Assembly (NCBI RefSeq): GCF_030816715.1
Contig: NZ_JAUSYH010000001.1
Coordinates: 4,650,001 to 4,714,000 of the forward strand
Source: Streptomyces achromogenes
GTDB lineage: Bacteria > Actinomycetota > Actinomycetes > Streptomycetales > Streptomycetaceae
DNA length: 64,000 bases
Direction: 5' to 3'
Below are positions 41,458 to 50,000 of the stretch, piece by piece (position 1 is the first letter of the stretch; every line of letters begins with the position of its first letter). The position numbers and the translations under genes were made by a program. The notes under the pieces were generated by a model. That model was not told where the DNA came from. It made no database searches and saw nothing but the letters and a program-made list of their open reading frames with translations.

Positions 41458-42114
41458 TCAGTCAGGACCGCTCCAGTCGAAGGTGAAGTGTTTGCTCGAC
41501 TTCCCCGAGCGTTCCCAGGAGAAGCCGAACGCGTCGGCGCGGTCGGCCGTGGCCCGTCCCCAGGTGGCGACCTGGCCGGGGCCGACCTCGGCGCCCGGGG
41601 CGTTGCGGACCTGGACCCGAGCGCCGTCCGGAGTCGTCGGGCCGGTGAGCGCCTCGGCGGCAGCCGTGACCCGGCCGGGAATCTCGGCTCGCCAGGCGCC
41701 AAGATCGTCGTCGATGTCCACGTGGACGGGGGCGACGTCCATGCCGCGCATCTCGGGGTGGAACATCGCCCCGAACTGCGCCGGCCAACCGCCCGCCTCA
41801 CCGCCGAAGATCGCTCCCAGCGCACCGCGCTGCCGCTCGTCGGCACGCTCGTCGAGGAAGACCGCGGCGTACGGGTCGGTGTGCGTGCCGGCCCAGGGGT
41901 TCCCCACGAAGGAGCCGAGCATCAGGACGTTGAGACCGTCGAGCCGCACGTCGCCGAAGCTGCCTTCCCGGATGTGCCAGACCATCACGCCTTCGCAGTC
42001 GCCGTAGGTCGGGTCCTGCGCGAACGTGCAGGGGCACGGTATGGCGCACTTGCACACATCGAACCAATCACCGGCCAGGCGCCAACGCGTACCGGTGGTG
42101 ACCTGCTCTGTCAT
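41458..42114 (-). CDS. DUF1326-family protein
   Basis: A 218-aa soluble protein with the DUF1326 signature WRLAGDWFDVCKCAIPCPCT: a CxC...CxC cluster near residues 20-28. The rest includes FGDVRLDGLNVLMLGSF and a C-terminal SWERSGKSSKHFTFDWSG. The cysteines could bind a metal. DUF1326 and DUF2182 genes are often neighbours, so they may act together on a metal or small ligand. ATG 42114 is the first Met before the conserved core. Confidence 0.8.
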   Translation of the reverse strand: MTEQVTTGTRWRLAGDWFDVCKCAIPCPCTFAQDPTYGDCEGVMVWHIREGSFGDVRLDGLNVLMLGSFVGNPWAGTHTDPYAAVFLDERADERQRGALGAIFGGEAGGWPAQFGAMFHPEMRGMDVAPVHVDIDDDLGAWRAEIPGRVTAAAEALTGPTTPDGARVQVRNAPGAEVGPGQVATWGRATADRADAFGFSWERSGKSSKHFTFDWSGPD

Positions 42115-42607
42115 CTCGCATCCCTCCTGCCGGGCCCGACGGGGCCCACTCGGAGTGGCGAGACCGCATGTCCCGAGCCGCTCCCAGGATCGCGAGGCGG
42201 CCTCTCTTCCAGCTTGCACCCCACGTGCCGGTAGGGGGAACCCGGCGATCGCGGCAGAGGTCCCGGATCCGTGGAAGACGAGACGCACGGCTCGGTGAGC
42301 TGGTCTCCCGCGTAAGGGATTTCGGTGACGGCGGAGAGCCGCAGCGCGTACCCCGTCGGCCTGGAGTGTCGCCGACCCGACGCCCGTGGGCCGACCCGAC
42401 GCCGCGGAGTCGTGCGGGCGCCGGCCCGGGCAGCCTGCTGGGCCCGGCCCGCCGGCCCACCGGTGGTCCCCTGTCGGCCTGCCCGAGTCCGCGCCCGAGG
42501 TGTCGCCCCTACCGGTCGGGGCCGGGGCGGCGGTGTGCTCCGGGACCGGGCGCCGGCGTACCGCGGCGGCACCCGGCAGATCCTCCGCACGGCGAACCGG
42601 CGCCCTG
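42115..42607. other. 493-nt spacer without a recognised gene
   Basis: Between the DUF1326 start and the serine hydrolase stop nothing convincing is found. Frames on both strands are Arg/Pro/Gly-rich GC artefacts. A minus-strand stretch around 42300-42340 reads SAVTEIPYAGDQLTEP and could be residue of a lost gene. Confidence 0.4.
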
Positions 42608-43795
42608 CTAGGGCCTGCCGTACGCCGCCACCATGATGTTCTGCGCCACCTCGTTCATGTCCTGGCCCTTGGCGTTGGTGGAGTTGACGCTGTAGACGAG
42701 GGTGCGGGAGCCGTCGCGGGTGGAGGCGATGGCCGTGTTGTAGCCCCAGCGGCCGCCGGTCTTGCCCCACACCTCGCGGCCGCCCAGCTTCTTCATCGAC
42801 AGGCCCACGGAGTACGCGGCCGGGCCGCCGCTCTTGAAGTCCGCCACCTTCGGCAGCGTGAGCATCTCCTCCCACAGGGGACCGCGCACGACCCGCCCCC
42901 CGAACAGGGCCTGCGTGAACCGCTCCAGGTCGGCCGTGGTCGACACGATGTCACCGGCCGCCCAGCCGTCCGTCGTGCCCCACACGGACACGTCCCGCAG
43001 ACCGGTCGTCCCGTCGTCCAGCCTCATCGTCTGGTAGCCGTGGTTGTGGGGGCCGACGATGCGCGGGTCCGTCCCGGGAAGGTAGGTGTCGCACAGCCCG
43101 AGCGGCTTCAGTATCCGGCGGGTGACCTGGTGCTCGTACGAGTCGCCCGTGACGCGCTCGATCAGCAGACCGGCGACGGTGTAGCCGATGTTGAGGTAGT
43201 GCTGCCGCTCGCCCGGCGCGAACTCGCGCTCCTTCGACACCGCCGAGCGGACCATGTCCTCGGGGTCATGGACCCGGAAGCGGTTCGCGTACGCCTCCTC
43301 GACCGTGGTCCCGGGGAAGTCGGGCGCCGGAATGCCGTGGGTGTGGTTGAGCAGCTGGCGGACCGTGACCTCCCCGTACGACGCCGGGATCAGCTCCGGC
43401 AGGTACGAGCGGGCGGTGCGGTCCAGGTCCACTGTGCCCTCGGCGGCCAGCTGCAGGGCGACCGCCGCCGTGAAGACCTTGGTCACGGAACCGGCGCGGA
43501 AGCGGGCGGTCGGATCGGCCGGCCGGCCGCTCTCCAGGTCGTGCACGCCCGAGCTGCCCCGCCACACGCCCTCGGCGCCCCCGACCCGCACCAGCGCGGC
43601 CGTCGCGTCCGCCGACGGCAGACACGCGACGGCGGCCTCCAAGGCCGGGTCGGGGTGCGCGGACCGCGCGGAGACGGCGGGGCACGCGAGGGATGCCGGG
43701 GACGCGGCGGACGCGGTGGCCGGCAGGACCGCCGGCCCCGCCGTCACGCCCAGGACGAGTGCGGCTGCCAGCAGCGCGCGGGTCGTGTTCTTCAT
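42608..43795 (-). CDS. Secreted serine hydrolase (beta-lactamase/DD-peptidase family)
   Basis: A 395-aa exported protein of the class C beta-lactamase/DD-carboxypeptidase family. Signal peptide with cleavage near TASA-A (residue 30). Active-site SxxK is Ser103-Val-Thr-Lys106, the YxN motif is in HYLNIGY, and the third motif is WGKTGG near the C-terminus. Expected to hydrolyse D-Ala-D-Ala peptides or beta-lactams, or to be an esterase. Start ATG 43795 (MKNTTRALLA) has no strong Shine-Dalgarno in view. Upstream of the divergent region lies a NarL-type two-component system on the same strand. Confidence 0.9.
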   Translation of the reverse strand: MKNTTRALLAAALVLGVTAGPAVLPATASAASPASLACPAVSARSAHPDPALEAAVACLPSADATAALVRVGGAEGVWRGSSGVHDLESGRPADPTARFRAGSVTKVFTAAVALQLAAEGTVDLDRTARSYLPELIPASYGEVTVRQLLNHTHGIPAPDFPGTTVEEAYANRFRVHDPEDMVRSAVSKEREFAPGERQHYLNIGYTVAGLLIERVTGDSYEHQVTRRILKPLGLCDTYLPGTDPRIVGPHNHGYQTMRLDDGTTGLRDVSVWGTTDGWAAGDIVSTTADLERFTQALFGGRVVRGPLWEEMLTLPKVADFKSGGPAAYSVGLSMKKLGGREVWGKTGGRWGYNTAIASTRDGSRTLVYSVNSTNAKGQDMNEVAQNIMVAAYGRP

Positions 43796-43898
43796 GGTCG
43801 GCTCCGTAGGTGTCGGCCGTGGTTCTCGATGGCCTCATCCTCCTGACCGGCGACTTCTCGCGGATCACCCGCGCGGGCGGTCTTCCGCGGTCACTTCC

Positions 43899-44600
43899 TC
43901 ACCGGCGCGGGGGAGGAACCGGGCCCGCACGGTCCCCCGGGAGGGTGTCCCCGGCCGCGACCAGGCCCGTCTCGTACGCGCAGATCACCGCCTGGATCCG
44001 GTCCCGCAGGCCCAGCTTGGCGAGCACGTTGCCGACGTGCGTCTTGACCGTGTGGTCGCTGACGACCAGCTCCGCGGCGATCTCGGCGTTCGACATGCCC
44101 CGCGCGAGCAGCAGCAGCGTCTGGCGCTCCCGCCCGGTCAGCGCGTCCAGGCGGGGATCGGGCCGCCGTGGCCGGACGGCCGGCCGGGTGTACTGCTCGA
44201 CCAGGCGCCGGGCCACGGACGGCGCGAGCAGCGAGTCACCCCGCGCCACCACCCGTACCGCGTGAACGAGGTCGTCGCGACGCACGTCCTTCAGCAGGAA
44301 GCCGCTCGCGCCGGCGTGCAGCGCCTCGTACACGTACTCGTCGGAGTCGAAGGTCGTCAGCATCACCGTCCGGCAGCCGCCGGCCGCACTGATCGCCCGG
44401 CAGGCCTCGATACCGTCCGATCGGGGCATCCGGATGTCGAGCAGGGCCACATCGGGCCCGTGCCGCCGCACCGCCTCGACCGCCTCCGCTCCGTCGCCCA
44501 CCTCCGCGACCACCTCGATGTCGGGCTGGGCGTCCAGGATCATCGCGAAGCCGCTGCGCACCAGCTCCTGGTCGTCGGCCACCACCACACGGATCGTCAA
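43899..44600 (-). CDS. NarL/LuxR-family response regulator
   Basis: A 233-aa regulator: receiver domain with VVVADDQEL acidic pocket, phospho-Asp in VALLDIRMP and Lys in FLLKDVRR, then a LuxR HTH (LTGRERQTLLLLARGMSNAE, then IAAELVVSDHTVKTHVGNVL). The start is taken as TTG 44600, overlapping the kinase stop as TTGA; in-frame GTG codons a few residues on are alternatives. Pairs with the DesK-like kinase encoded just upstream and could regulate the adjacent serine hydrolase. Confidence 0.9.
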   Translation of the reverse strand: MTIRVVVADDQELVRSGFAMILDAQPDIEVVAEVGDGAEAVEAVRRHGPDVALLDIRMPRSDGIEACRAISAAGGCRTVMLTTFDSDEYVYEALHAGASGFLLKDVRRDDLVHAVRVVARGDSLLAPSVARRLVEQYTRPAVRPRRPDPRLDALTGRERQTLLLLARGMSNAEIAAELVVSDHTVKTHVGNVLAKLGLRDRIQAVICAYETGLVAAGDTLPGDRAGPVPPPRR

Positions 44601-45763
44601 CGCGTCACCCCCGCCACGGACGGTACCGGGACACGGACCCGGACCTCGAAGCCGCGGCCGTCCGGGCCCTGTCCGGTGACCGCCGTACCGCCGTGCGCGG
44701 CCGCGCGCTCACGGATCCCGACGAGTCCGTGGCCGCCGCCGGAACCGGACCGCGGACCGCGCCCGTCGTCCACCACCTCGACGCACACGTCGCCCTCCCC
44801 GTAGGTGAGTCGTACGGACACGGTGCGGGCGGCCGCGTGCTTGACCGTGTTCGTCAGCGCCTCCTGGACGATCCGGAAGACGGTGGCCCCGATCGTGTCC
44901 GGCAGCGGCCGCGCGGCCCCCGTCGTCCCGTACACGACATCGAGACCACTGGCCCGTATCCGGTCGAGGAGATCGGGCAGGCCCGCGAGGCCCGGCTGCG
45001 GTTCGCGCGGGGCGCCCCCGGGCTCGTCGCCCTCACGCAGCACCCCCAGCATCCGGCGCAACTGGACCATCGCGTCCCGGCCCGCCTCGGAGATCGCGTC
45101 GAAGGCCGCCTCCGCCCTCTCCGGAGCCGTACGCACCGCCACGGGCCCGGCCTCCGCCTGCACGATCATCAGGCTCACCGCGTGGGAGAGGATGTCGTGC
45201 ATCTCCCGCGCGATCCGGGCCCGTTCGCGTGCGGCGGCCTGCTCCGCCTCGATCCGGTTCGCCCGGCGGCGGGCGTCGGTCAGCCGCCCGAAGACGTAGG
45301 CCGCCGCGAACACGAAGAAGGAGAAGGTCAGTTCGCGCGCCGACCGGGTGTTGAGCCCTACCGACGCGGGGATGGCGGCCAGCAGCAGGATCGTGGTGGC
45401 CAGCCGTTTGGCCGGCGGCGACAGCGCGGCGATCGTGTAGACGATGACGAGCCCGGTGTACGGCAGCGGCTGACCGGGCCCCTCCAGGGCCAGCTTGTAC
45501 AGCGCGCTGGCCGCGAGGACGGCGAGCAGGACGGCGACCGGAGCGCGCCGGCGCCAGACCAGGGGGATCACGGTGAGCGTGGTCAGCCCGTACGCGGGCC
45601 AGGTCGCCGGTGGGAGGTCCGCAGGGCGCGGCACCACGAACGGCATCGTCATCGCCGCCTGGACCAGGAGGGCGACCCCGATGTCGACCACGAGGGGATT
45701 GGCCGTCCCCAGCGCCCGGCACCGGTTCCACCGTTCCCGCGCGTACCCTCCTGATTCCCTCAC
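44597..45763 (-). CDS. DesK-type sensor histidine kinase
   Basis: A 388-aa kinase with about five hydrophobic N-terminal helices (from VVDIGVALLVQAAMTMPFVV), a coiled linker (ANRIEAEQAAARERARIARE), the HisKA_3 box EMHDILSHAVSLMIVQAEAG and an HATPase domain (VQEALTNTVKHA, VDDGRGP, GHGLVGIRER). Little extracytoplasmic sequence, so it may sense membrane state. GTG 45763 is chosen for its GGTGAGG upstream. Translationally coupled to the regulator gene. Confidence 0.9.
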   Translation of the reverse strand: MRESGGYARERWNRCRALGTANPLVVDIGVALLVQAAMTMPFVVPRPADLPPATWPAYGLTTLTVIPLVWRRRAPVAVLLAVLAASALYKLALEGPGQPLPYTGLVIVYTIAALSPPAKRLATTILLLAAIPASVGLNTRSARELTFSFFVFAAAYVFGRLTDARRRANRIEAEQAAARERARIAREMHDILSHAVSLMIVQAEAGPVAVRTAPERAEAAFDAISEAGRDAMVQLRRMLGVLREGDEPGGAPREPQPGLAGLPDLLDRIRASGLDVVYGTTGAARPLPDTIGATVFRIVQEALTNTVKHAAARTVSVRLTYGEGDVCVEVVDDGRGPRSGSGGGHGLVGIRERAAAHGGTAVTGQGPDGRGFEVRVRVPVPSVAGVTR

Positions 45764-46183
45764 GGCGTCCTCACCCGAAGTCCCCCTGATCCAGGTCCTG
45801 TTCCGGTCGGCCCCGGAAGCGCGACCCCACACGGTAACGGTCGCCGGGCGGACGGCCAGGTGTGGACCGCCGTACGGGTGCGCACGCTGGGCGGGCCGGA
45901 AGTTGCACGTCTCCTCCAGCGTCTCCGGGGGTGACCCGGCTGCTGCACCGGATGGGCCACAGCGGGCGGATGTCCGCCCGGCCCGCCGCCGAACGCGACG
46001 AGGAGGCGATCACCGCATGGCGGGAGGCGACCTGCTCGAAGGTCACCCCTTACCGGCGCCTTCCACCGATGCACGTGGCCGAAATGCGGCGCGCGGTGGT
46101 CCCACGCCCCAACGCGCTTCGGCATGAACATAGTTGGCGCCCTATACCGTTGCCTCGTCACCTGTCGTTCGGGGAGGTCACCT
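45764..46183. other. 420-nt spacer before ridA
   Basis: No confident gene. A minus-strand frame from GTG 46046 (MTFEQVASRHAVIASSSRSA) loses coding character after ~30 codons, and other frames are Arg-rich. It may be decayed sequence. The last 60 nt (GAACATAGTTGGCGCCCTATACC) include a CCTATACC -10-like element for ridA. Confidence 0.35.
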
Positions 46184-46597
46184 GTGTCGGACAAGTCAGA
46201 AGAGACCATGCTCATCCACATTCCGCCGGACGGGGTCGCCCCAGGGAAGGGCTACAGCCATGTGGTTGTGGGCGAAGGTCGACTGGTCGTCATCTCAGGG
46301 CAGGTCGCACTGGACGAACACGGAAATGTGGTCGGGAACGGCGACGCGGCCGCCCAGGCCGGTCAGGTCTTCGAGAACCTGCGGCGCTGCCTGGCGGCAG
46401 GCGGCGCCACGTTCGCCGAGGTCGCCAAGTTCACGTTCTACGTCACCGACGTCGCCATCCTGCCGGAGGTACGGGCCGTCCGCGACGCGCACATCGACAC
46501 CGCGCGTCCGCCTGCCAGTACCGCGGTACAGGTGGCCGCCCTGTACCGGCCGGAGCTCATGCTGGAGGTGGAGGCCCTCGCCATAATTCCTTGGTGA
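46184..46597 (+). CDS. RidA-family enamine/imine deaminase
   Basis: A 137-aa RidA (YjgF/YER057c) protein. Conserved pieces: GYSHVVVGEGRLVVISGQVA, AGQVFENLRRCLAAGGATFA, KFTFYVTDV, RPPASTAVQVAAL (Arg for substrate carboxylate) and ELMLEVEALAII. RidA hydrolyses reactive enamines/imines from PLP enzymes. GTG 46184 is preceded by GGGGAGGTCACC. Standing alone on the plus strand. Confidence 0.88.
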   Translation: MSDKSEETMLIHIPPDGVAPGKGYSHVVVGEGRLVVISGQVALDEHGNVVGNGDAAAQAGQVFENLRRCLAAGGATFAEVAKFTFYVTDVAILPEVRAVRDAHIDTARPPASTAVQVAALYRPELMLEVEALAIIPW

Positions 46598-46623
46598 AGG
46601 TCAACCCGGAGTGGACGAGATGA

Positions 46624-46637
46624 AAACCGATCGGTTT
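46624..46637. promoter_or_regulatory. Palindromic operator AAACCGATCGGTTT (orphan copy)
   Basis: A perfect 14-bp palindrome 27 nt after the ridA stop. The same motif occurs at the TetR gene (48060) and MFS gene (49710-49751). No promoter-proximal gene now lies beside it: the nearest gene is the truncated Fe-S protein ending at 46830. Probably a leftover from a rearranged regulon. Nothing else is recognised from 46638 to 46829. Confidence 0.6.
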
Positions 46638-46829
46638 CCGGAGGTCTCCGGCGAGCCGTGATGGTGTGCGCCTGCCGTCCCCGTCAGGGCGAGCACACCG
46701 GGGGGCCACTCCGCGTAGTGGCCCGTCTTGGGTGACCTGCCGTCATGCCAGCTACGGCGGTCTTCTCCGGCATCGTCTCCGCCGGGACACGGTGCAGGCC
46801 CTGGCGGTCGTGAAAGGGGTGACTGCCGC

Positions 46830-47400
46830 TCATGGCGTACGGGTCTCTCGGTCGGTGGACGCGGAACGCCTCGCCGGGGGGTGCCAGCCACCGGTGACTT
46901 CCTTGACGGGCTTGTGGGGGAAGCGGCGCCGGGCGTACTCCTGTGCGTGGGAGCCCGGCAGGACGTACAGGGTTTCCTTCTTGTCCTGGAGCGGTCGCAG
47001 GACGGTGTCCATGAAGTCCTTGCGGTCGTCCAGGTACGGGCCCAGGACGTCCTCGCCGGCGGGGCAGACGGCGAGGCAGTAGCCGGACTTGTAGCCGGGC
47101 GGAGAGCTCAGGCTCTGCCACATGGAGGCGCTCTCGGAATCGCTGACCCGGGAGCGGTAGTCGGCCGCGTCCTCGCTGTCGGCCACCGTCTGCGCCCAGT
47201 CGGTGAACCCGCTCATGAACTCTCGGTAGTTGTGCGTGGTGCAGGCCAGCGCGTCGAAGTCCCCGTCCTTGCTGATGGCGCCGACCGGACAGGCGGCGAC
47301 GCACAACTTGCAGTCGATGCAGGGGTTGTAGTCCAGCGCCTGCCCGTACTCGCTCACCTCCGCGTCCACCAGGACGGTGACCAGCAGCACGAAGCTGCCG
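46830..47400 (-). pseudogene. Truncated 4Fe-4S ferredoxin-type oxidoreductase
   Basis: The C-terminal half of an iron-sulfur protein: NPCIDCKLCVAACPVGAI (CxxCxxCxxxCP) followed by YCLAVCPAGED and a C-terminal domain to TGGWHPPARR. The normal N-terminal domain is missing; similarity starts abruptly near 47400 (GSFVLLVTVLVDAEVSEYGQ) and upstream frame is junk overlapping the TetR gene. Relatives resemble epoxyqueuosine reductase-like and other 4Fe-4S proteins. Likely inactivated by the same rearrangement that stranded the operator at 46624. Confidence 0.7.
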
Positions 47401-47457
47401 AACGTCAGGCAATCAGGGCAGTGCCTCGCTCGCCGTAGCTGCTCGTCACGCGATGCG

Positions 47458-48027
47458 TCAGCGCATGTCCGCCGCATCGAGCAGTACGGCCACGGTGGGA
47501 GCGATGAGACCGGCCGGCGCGTCGGCTCTGATTCCCGCACGGGCGCTGGCGCCGTCGAAGACCAGGATCAGCTGACGGGCCAGCAGGTCCGGGTCCCTCG
47601 CCCCGCCCTGTTCGGCTGCAGTGCGGAAGAAGCCTGTCAGGTTCTCCTTGACCCGATCGGCCACCCGGCTCGCGGGGTGGCTCGGGTCATTGAGCTCGAT
47701 CTGTGCGACGAGGTACCGGCAGCCCCGGAAGCCGGGTGCACCCGCCTGCGCCTCCGCCTGTTCGAAGACATGCAGGATTCGCGCGCGGGCTGGACGGTTG
47801 TCGTCCGTCGCGGGAAGGAGTGCCGCCACATAGGCGGAGGCGCGTTCCTCCAGGCTCGCCGCCAGCAGTTCGTCTTTGCTCTCGAACAGCTTGTACATGG
47901 AGCGCTTGGACACCCCCGCCGCCTTGCACAGCGTGTCGACGCCGATGTTGACGCCGTCTCGGTAGGTGAGCGTGGCCGCTGCCTCCAGCAGTCGCTCTCG
48001 GGAACTCGGCATTGCTTCGGTGGTCAT
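47458..48027 (-). CDS. TetR-family repressor of the adjacent MFS gene
   Basis: A 189-aa TetR protein: HTH in residues 10-55 (LLEAAATLTYRDGVNIGVDT, then LCKAAGVSKRSMYKLFESKD) and a ligand-binding C-terminal domain (LTGFFRTAAEQGGARDPDLL). A palindrome AAACTGATCGGTTT lies 33 nt upstream of ATG 48027 and related sites lie at the MFS promoter, so it likely represses itself and the transporter. Confidence 0.9.
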   Translation of the reverse strand: MTTEAMPSSRERLLEAAATLTYRDGVNIGVDTLCKAAGVSKRSMYKLFESKDELLAASLEERASAYVAALLPATDDNRPARARILHVFEQAEAQAGAPGFRGCRYLVAQIELNDPSHPASRVADRVKENLTGFFRTAAEQGGARDPDLLARQLILVFDGASARAGIRADAPAGLIAPTVAVLLDAADMR

Positions 48028-48059
48028 ATCGCGAGGTTAACTCGATTCCGGCCCATGGG

Positions 48060-48073
48060 AAACTGATCGGTTT
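48060..48073. promoter_or_regulatory. TetR operator upstream of the regulator gene
   Basis: AAACTGATCGGTTT, one base off the perfect palindrome at 46624, sits where the promoter of the TetR gene should be. Consistent with autoregulation. Confidence 0.65.
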
Positions 48074-48170
48074 ACGAGGGAACCGTCTCGGAGAGGCCCC
48101 TGTCCTGCGCTGATGTGCGCCTGGAGGGCGCCGATCAGCGCAGGACATTTCTCACCCCGTGGATTCAGAC

Positions 48171-49670
48171 TCAGTGGGCGATCACGGGCTCGCCCTCCGA
48201 CGGCGCCAGAGCCGTATTCGGCATCAGGAACGCCGTGAGCACCGCGCCGACCACGAAGATGCCGGCGCCCCAGGCCAGCGTGGCCGTGTAGCTCTCGACC
48301 CCGGCCCGGGCCATGGTCAGTGCGCCCGGCTTGTGCGAGGAGAGGTAGTCGGTCGCGGCCGATGAGGCGACGGTGGTCAGCAGCGCCGTGCTGATCGAGC
48401 CGCCCACCTGCTGGCTGGTGTTGATCAGTGCCGAGGCGACGCCCGCGTCCTCGTGGTGCACTCCTGCGGTCGCACCCTGGAACGAGGTGGTCATCACCGC
48501 ACCGATACCGAGGCCCAGCAGGATCATGCCCGGCATGATGTCGGCGACGTAGGCGCTGTCCAGCGTGAGCCGGGTCAGCAGGGCCATGCCCGACCCGGAG
48601 ACCAGGAAGCCGGCGCTGACCACGACCTTCGGACCGACCTTGGGCAGCAGCAGCGAAGGCACCGTGGTCGACGAGGCGACGATGCCCCCGACCATCGGCA
48701 GGAAGGACAGACCGGCCTCGATCGGCGAGTAGCCGATGCTGGCCTCCAGGTAGTAGGTCAGGAACAGGAAGATCGAGAACATCCCCATGCCCAGGACGAA
48801 CACGGCCAGGAACGAACCGCCGCGGGTCCGGTCCAGCACGACGCGCAGCGGCAGCAGCGGATGCGCGACCCTGAGCTCCAGCCAGGCGAACACCGCGAGC
48901 AGCAGCACGCCGCTGATCATGGAGCCGAGGGCGACCGGGTCGGTCCAGCTGGTGGATTCGACGTGCGCGAACCCGTAGACGATGCCGAACAGTGCGGCGC
49001 TCACCACGACGGTGCCAGGAATGTCGATCTTGGGCCGCTCGGTGAGCGCCGGCTTGGCCAGCAGCATCAGCGCGCCGACCAGTGCGACGCCCGCGAAGAT
49101 GACGTTCACGTACATCACCCAGCGCCACGACGCCCATTCGGTGAGCATGCCGCCGAGCAGGAGTCCGACCGCCGCACCCGCACCGGACAACGCACTGAAG
49201 ACGCCGAAGGCTTTCGGCCTTTCGGCCGGGTCGGTGAAGGTCACACTGAGCAGCGAGAGCGCCGCGGGCGCGAGCAGTGCGGCGAACAACCCCTGGGCCA
49301 CACGTGCCGCCACAAGTATTTCGAAGCTGCCGGCCGCGCCGCCGACGACGGATGCGGCCGCGAAACCGATCAGGCCGGTCACGAAGGTCGTACGTCGACC
49401 GAACAGGTCACCGAGTCGGCCCCCGAGCAGCAGCAGGCTGCCGAACGCCAAGGCGTACCCCGTGATGACCCACTGCCGGCTGCCGTCACTGAAACCGAGG
49501 TCATGCTGCGCTTGGGGCAGCGCGATGTTCACGACGGTCGCATCGAGCGTGACCATGAGCTGTGCCACGCCCAGCACGACGAGTACCCACCAGCGCACGG
49601 CATGGGAGCCGCGGCGGCCCGAGTCTGTTTTCCCGGAAGCGGGCGCTCCGCGGTCGAAGGTGGTACTCAC
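48171..49670 (-). CDS. MFS multidrug exporter, 14-TM (DHA2 type)
   Basis: A 499-aa transporter with about 14 TM helices. TM1 motif D1 (VTLDATVVNIALPQAQHDLG), motif A loop (GGRLGDLFGRRTTFV) and motif C (GAGAAVGLLLGGMLTE) are clear. Expected proton-coupled export of drugs or natural products. GTG 49670 follows GAGGAG. It is preceded by a double TetR operator and followed by the TetR gene on the same strand. Confidence 0.92.
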   Translation of the reverse strand: MSTTFDRGAPASGKTDSGRRGSHAVRWWVLVVLGVAQLMVTLDATVVNIALPQAQHDLGFSDGSRQWVITGYALAFGSLLLLGGRLGDLFGRRTTFVTGLIGFAAASVVGGAAGSFEILVAARVAQGLFAALLAPAALSLLSVTFTDPAERPKAFGVFSALSGAGAAVGLLLGGMLTEWASWRWVMYVNVIFAGVALVGALMLLAKPALTERPKIDIPGTVVVSAALFGIVYGFAHVESTSWTDPVALGSMISGVLLLAVFAWLELRVAHPLLPLRVVLDRTRGGSFLAVFVLGMGMFSIFLFLTYYLEASIGYSPIEAGLSFLPMVGGIVASSTTVPSLLLPKVGPKVVVSAGFLVSGSGMALLTRLTLDSAYVADIMPGMILLGLGIGAVMTTSFQGATAGVHHEDAGVASALINTSQQVGGSISTALLTTVASSAATDYLSSHKPGALTMARAGVESYTATLAWGAGIFVVGAVLTAFLMPNTALAPSEGEPVIAH

Positions 49671-49709
49671 ATTTCTCCTCAGTCGCTGGGCACGGGCCGA
49701 CCGTCGGCC

Positions 49710-49751
49710 GGAAACCGATCTGTTTCCACCTAGGAAAACAGATCGGTTTCC
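49710..49751. promoter_or_regulatory. Large inverted TetR operator at the MFS promoter
   Basis: Two arms, GGAAACCGATCTGTTTCC (49710-49727) and its near-complement (49733-49751), face each other across 5 nt; they differ by one inserted base. Each arm itself contains an AAACCGATCKGTTT-type element like those at 46624 and 48060, so two repressor dimers could bind, 40-80 nt upstream of the MFS start. Confidence 0.7.
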
Positions 49752-49905
49752 TCGGTGCAAGTGTTGAAGACGGCCTCGGCGACAAGAGCGCGCTGCGCGG
49801 AGCTTGGGCTCGCCCCCACTGCCTCCCATCAGCTAGCCGAGTGGTGCGCCCGGCCATAGGGGTGTGGATGTGGTGCGCGCCCGCTAACCGGTCTCGACAT
49901 CAAAG

Positions 49906-49932
49906 AACCCCCGGGTCATCGACCTGGGGGTT
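49906..49932 (-). terminator. Displaced terminator of the original tRNA-Gly
   Basis: A 12-bp stem with one imperfect pair (49906-49917 with 49921-49932), 3-nt loop. It follows the partial tRNA copy on the minus strand exactly as the terminator at 61177-61203 follows the intact tRNA, so it is probably the terminator the tRNA had before the element inserted. Confidence 0.6.
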
Positions 49933-49937
49933 TCGCA

Positions 49938-49983
49938 TGGAGCGGGTGACGAGAATCGAACTCGCGCTCTCAGCTTGGAAAGC
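49938..49983 (-). repeat. attL: 3'-end copy of tRNA-Gly
   Basis: Positions 49938-49978 are identical over 41 nt to 61209-61249, the CCA end through the anticodon arm of tRNA-Gly(CCC). After one mismatch four more bases match. The copy lacks the 5' half of the tRNA, so it is not a gene. This is the direct repeat expected at the far junction of an element inserted in a tRNA 3' end. Confidence 0.85.
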
Positions 49984-50000
49984 GACGGGCACATGCGTAG

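Noticed and set aside
45771..46046. Small minus-strand frame starting MTFEQVASRHAVIASSSRSA
   Set aside because: The opening looks coding, but character is lost after ~30 codons and the ribosome binding site is weak.
49938..49983. A second tRNA-Gly gene
   Set aside because: Only the 3' half is present; there is no 5' acceptor arm or D-arm, so it is an att repeat.
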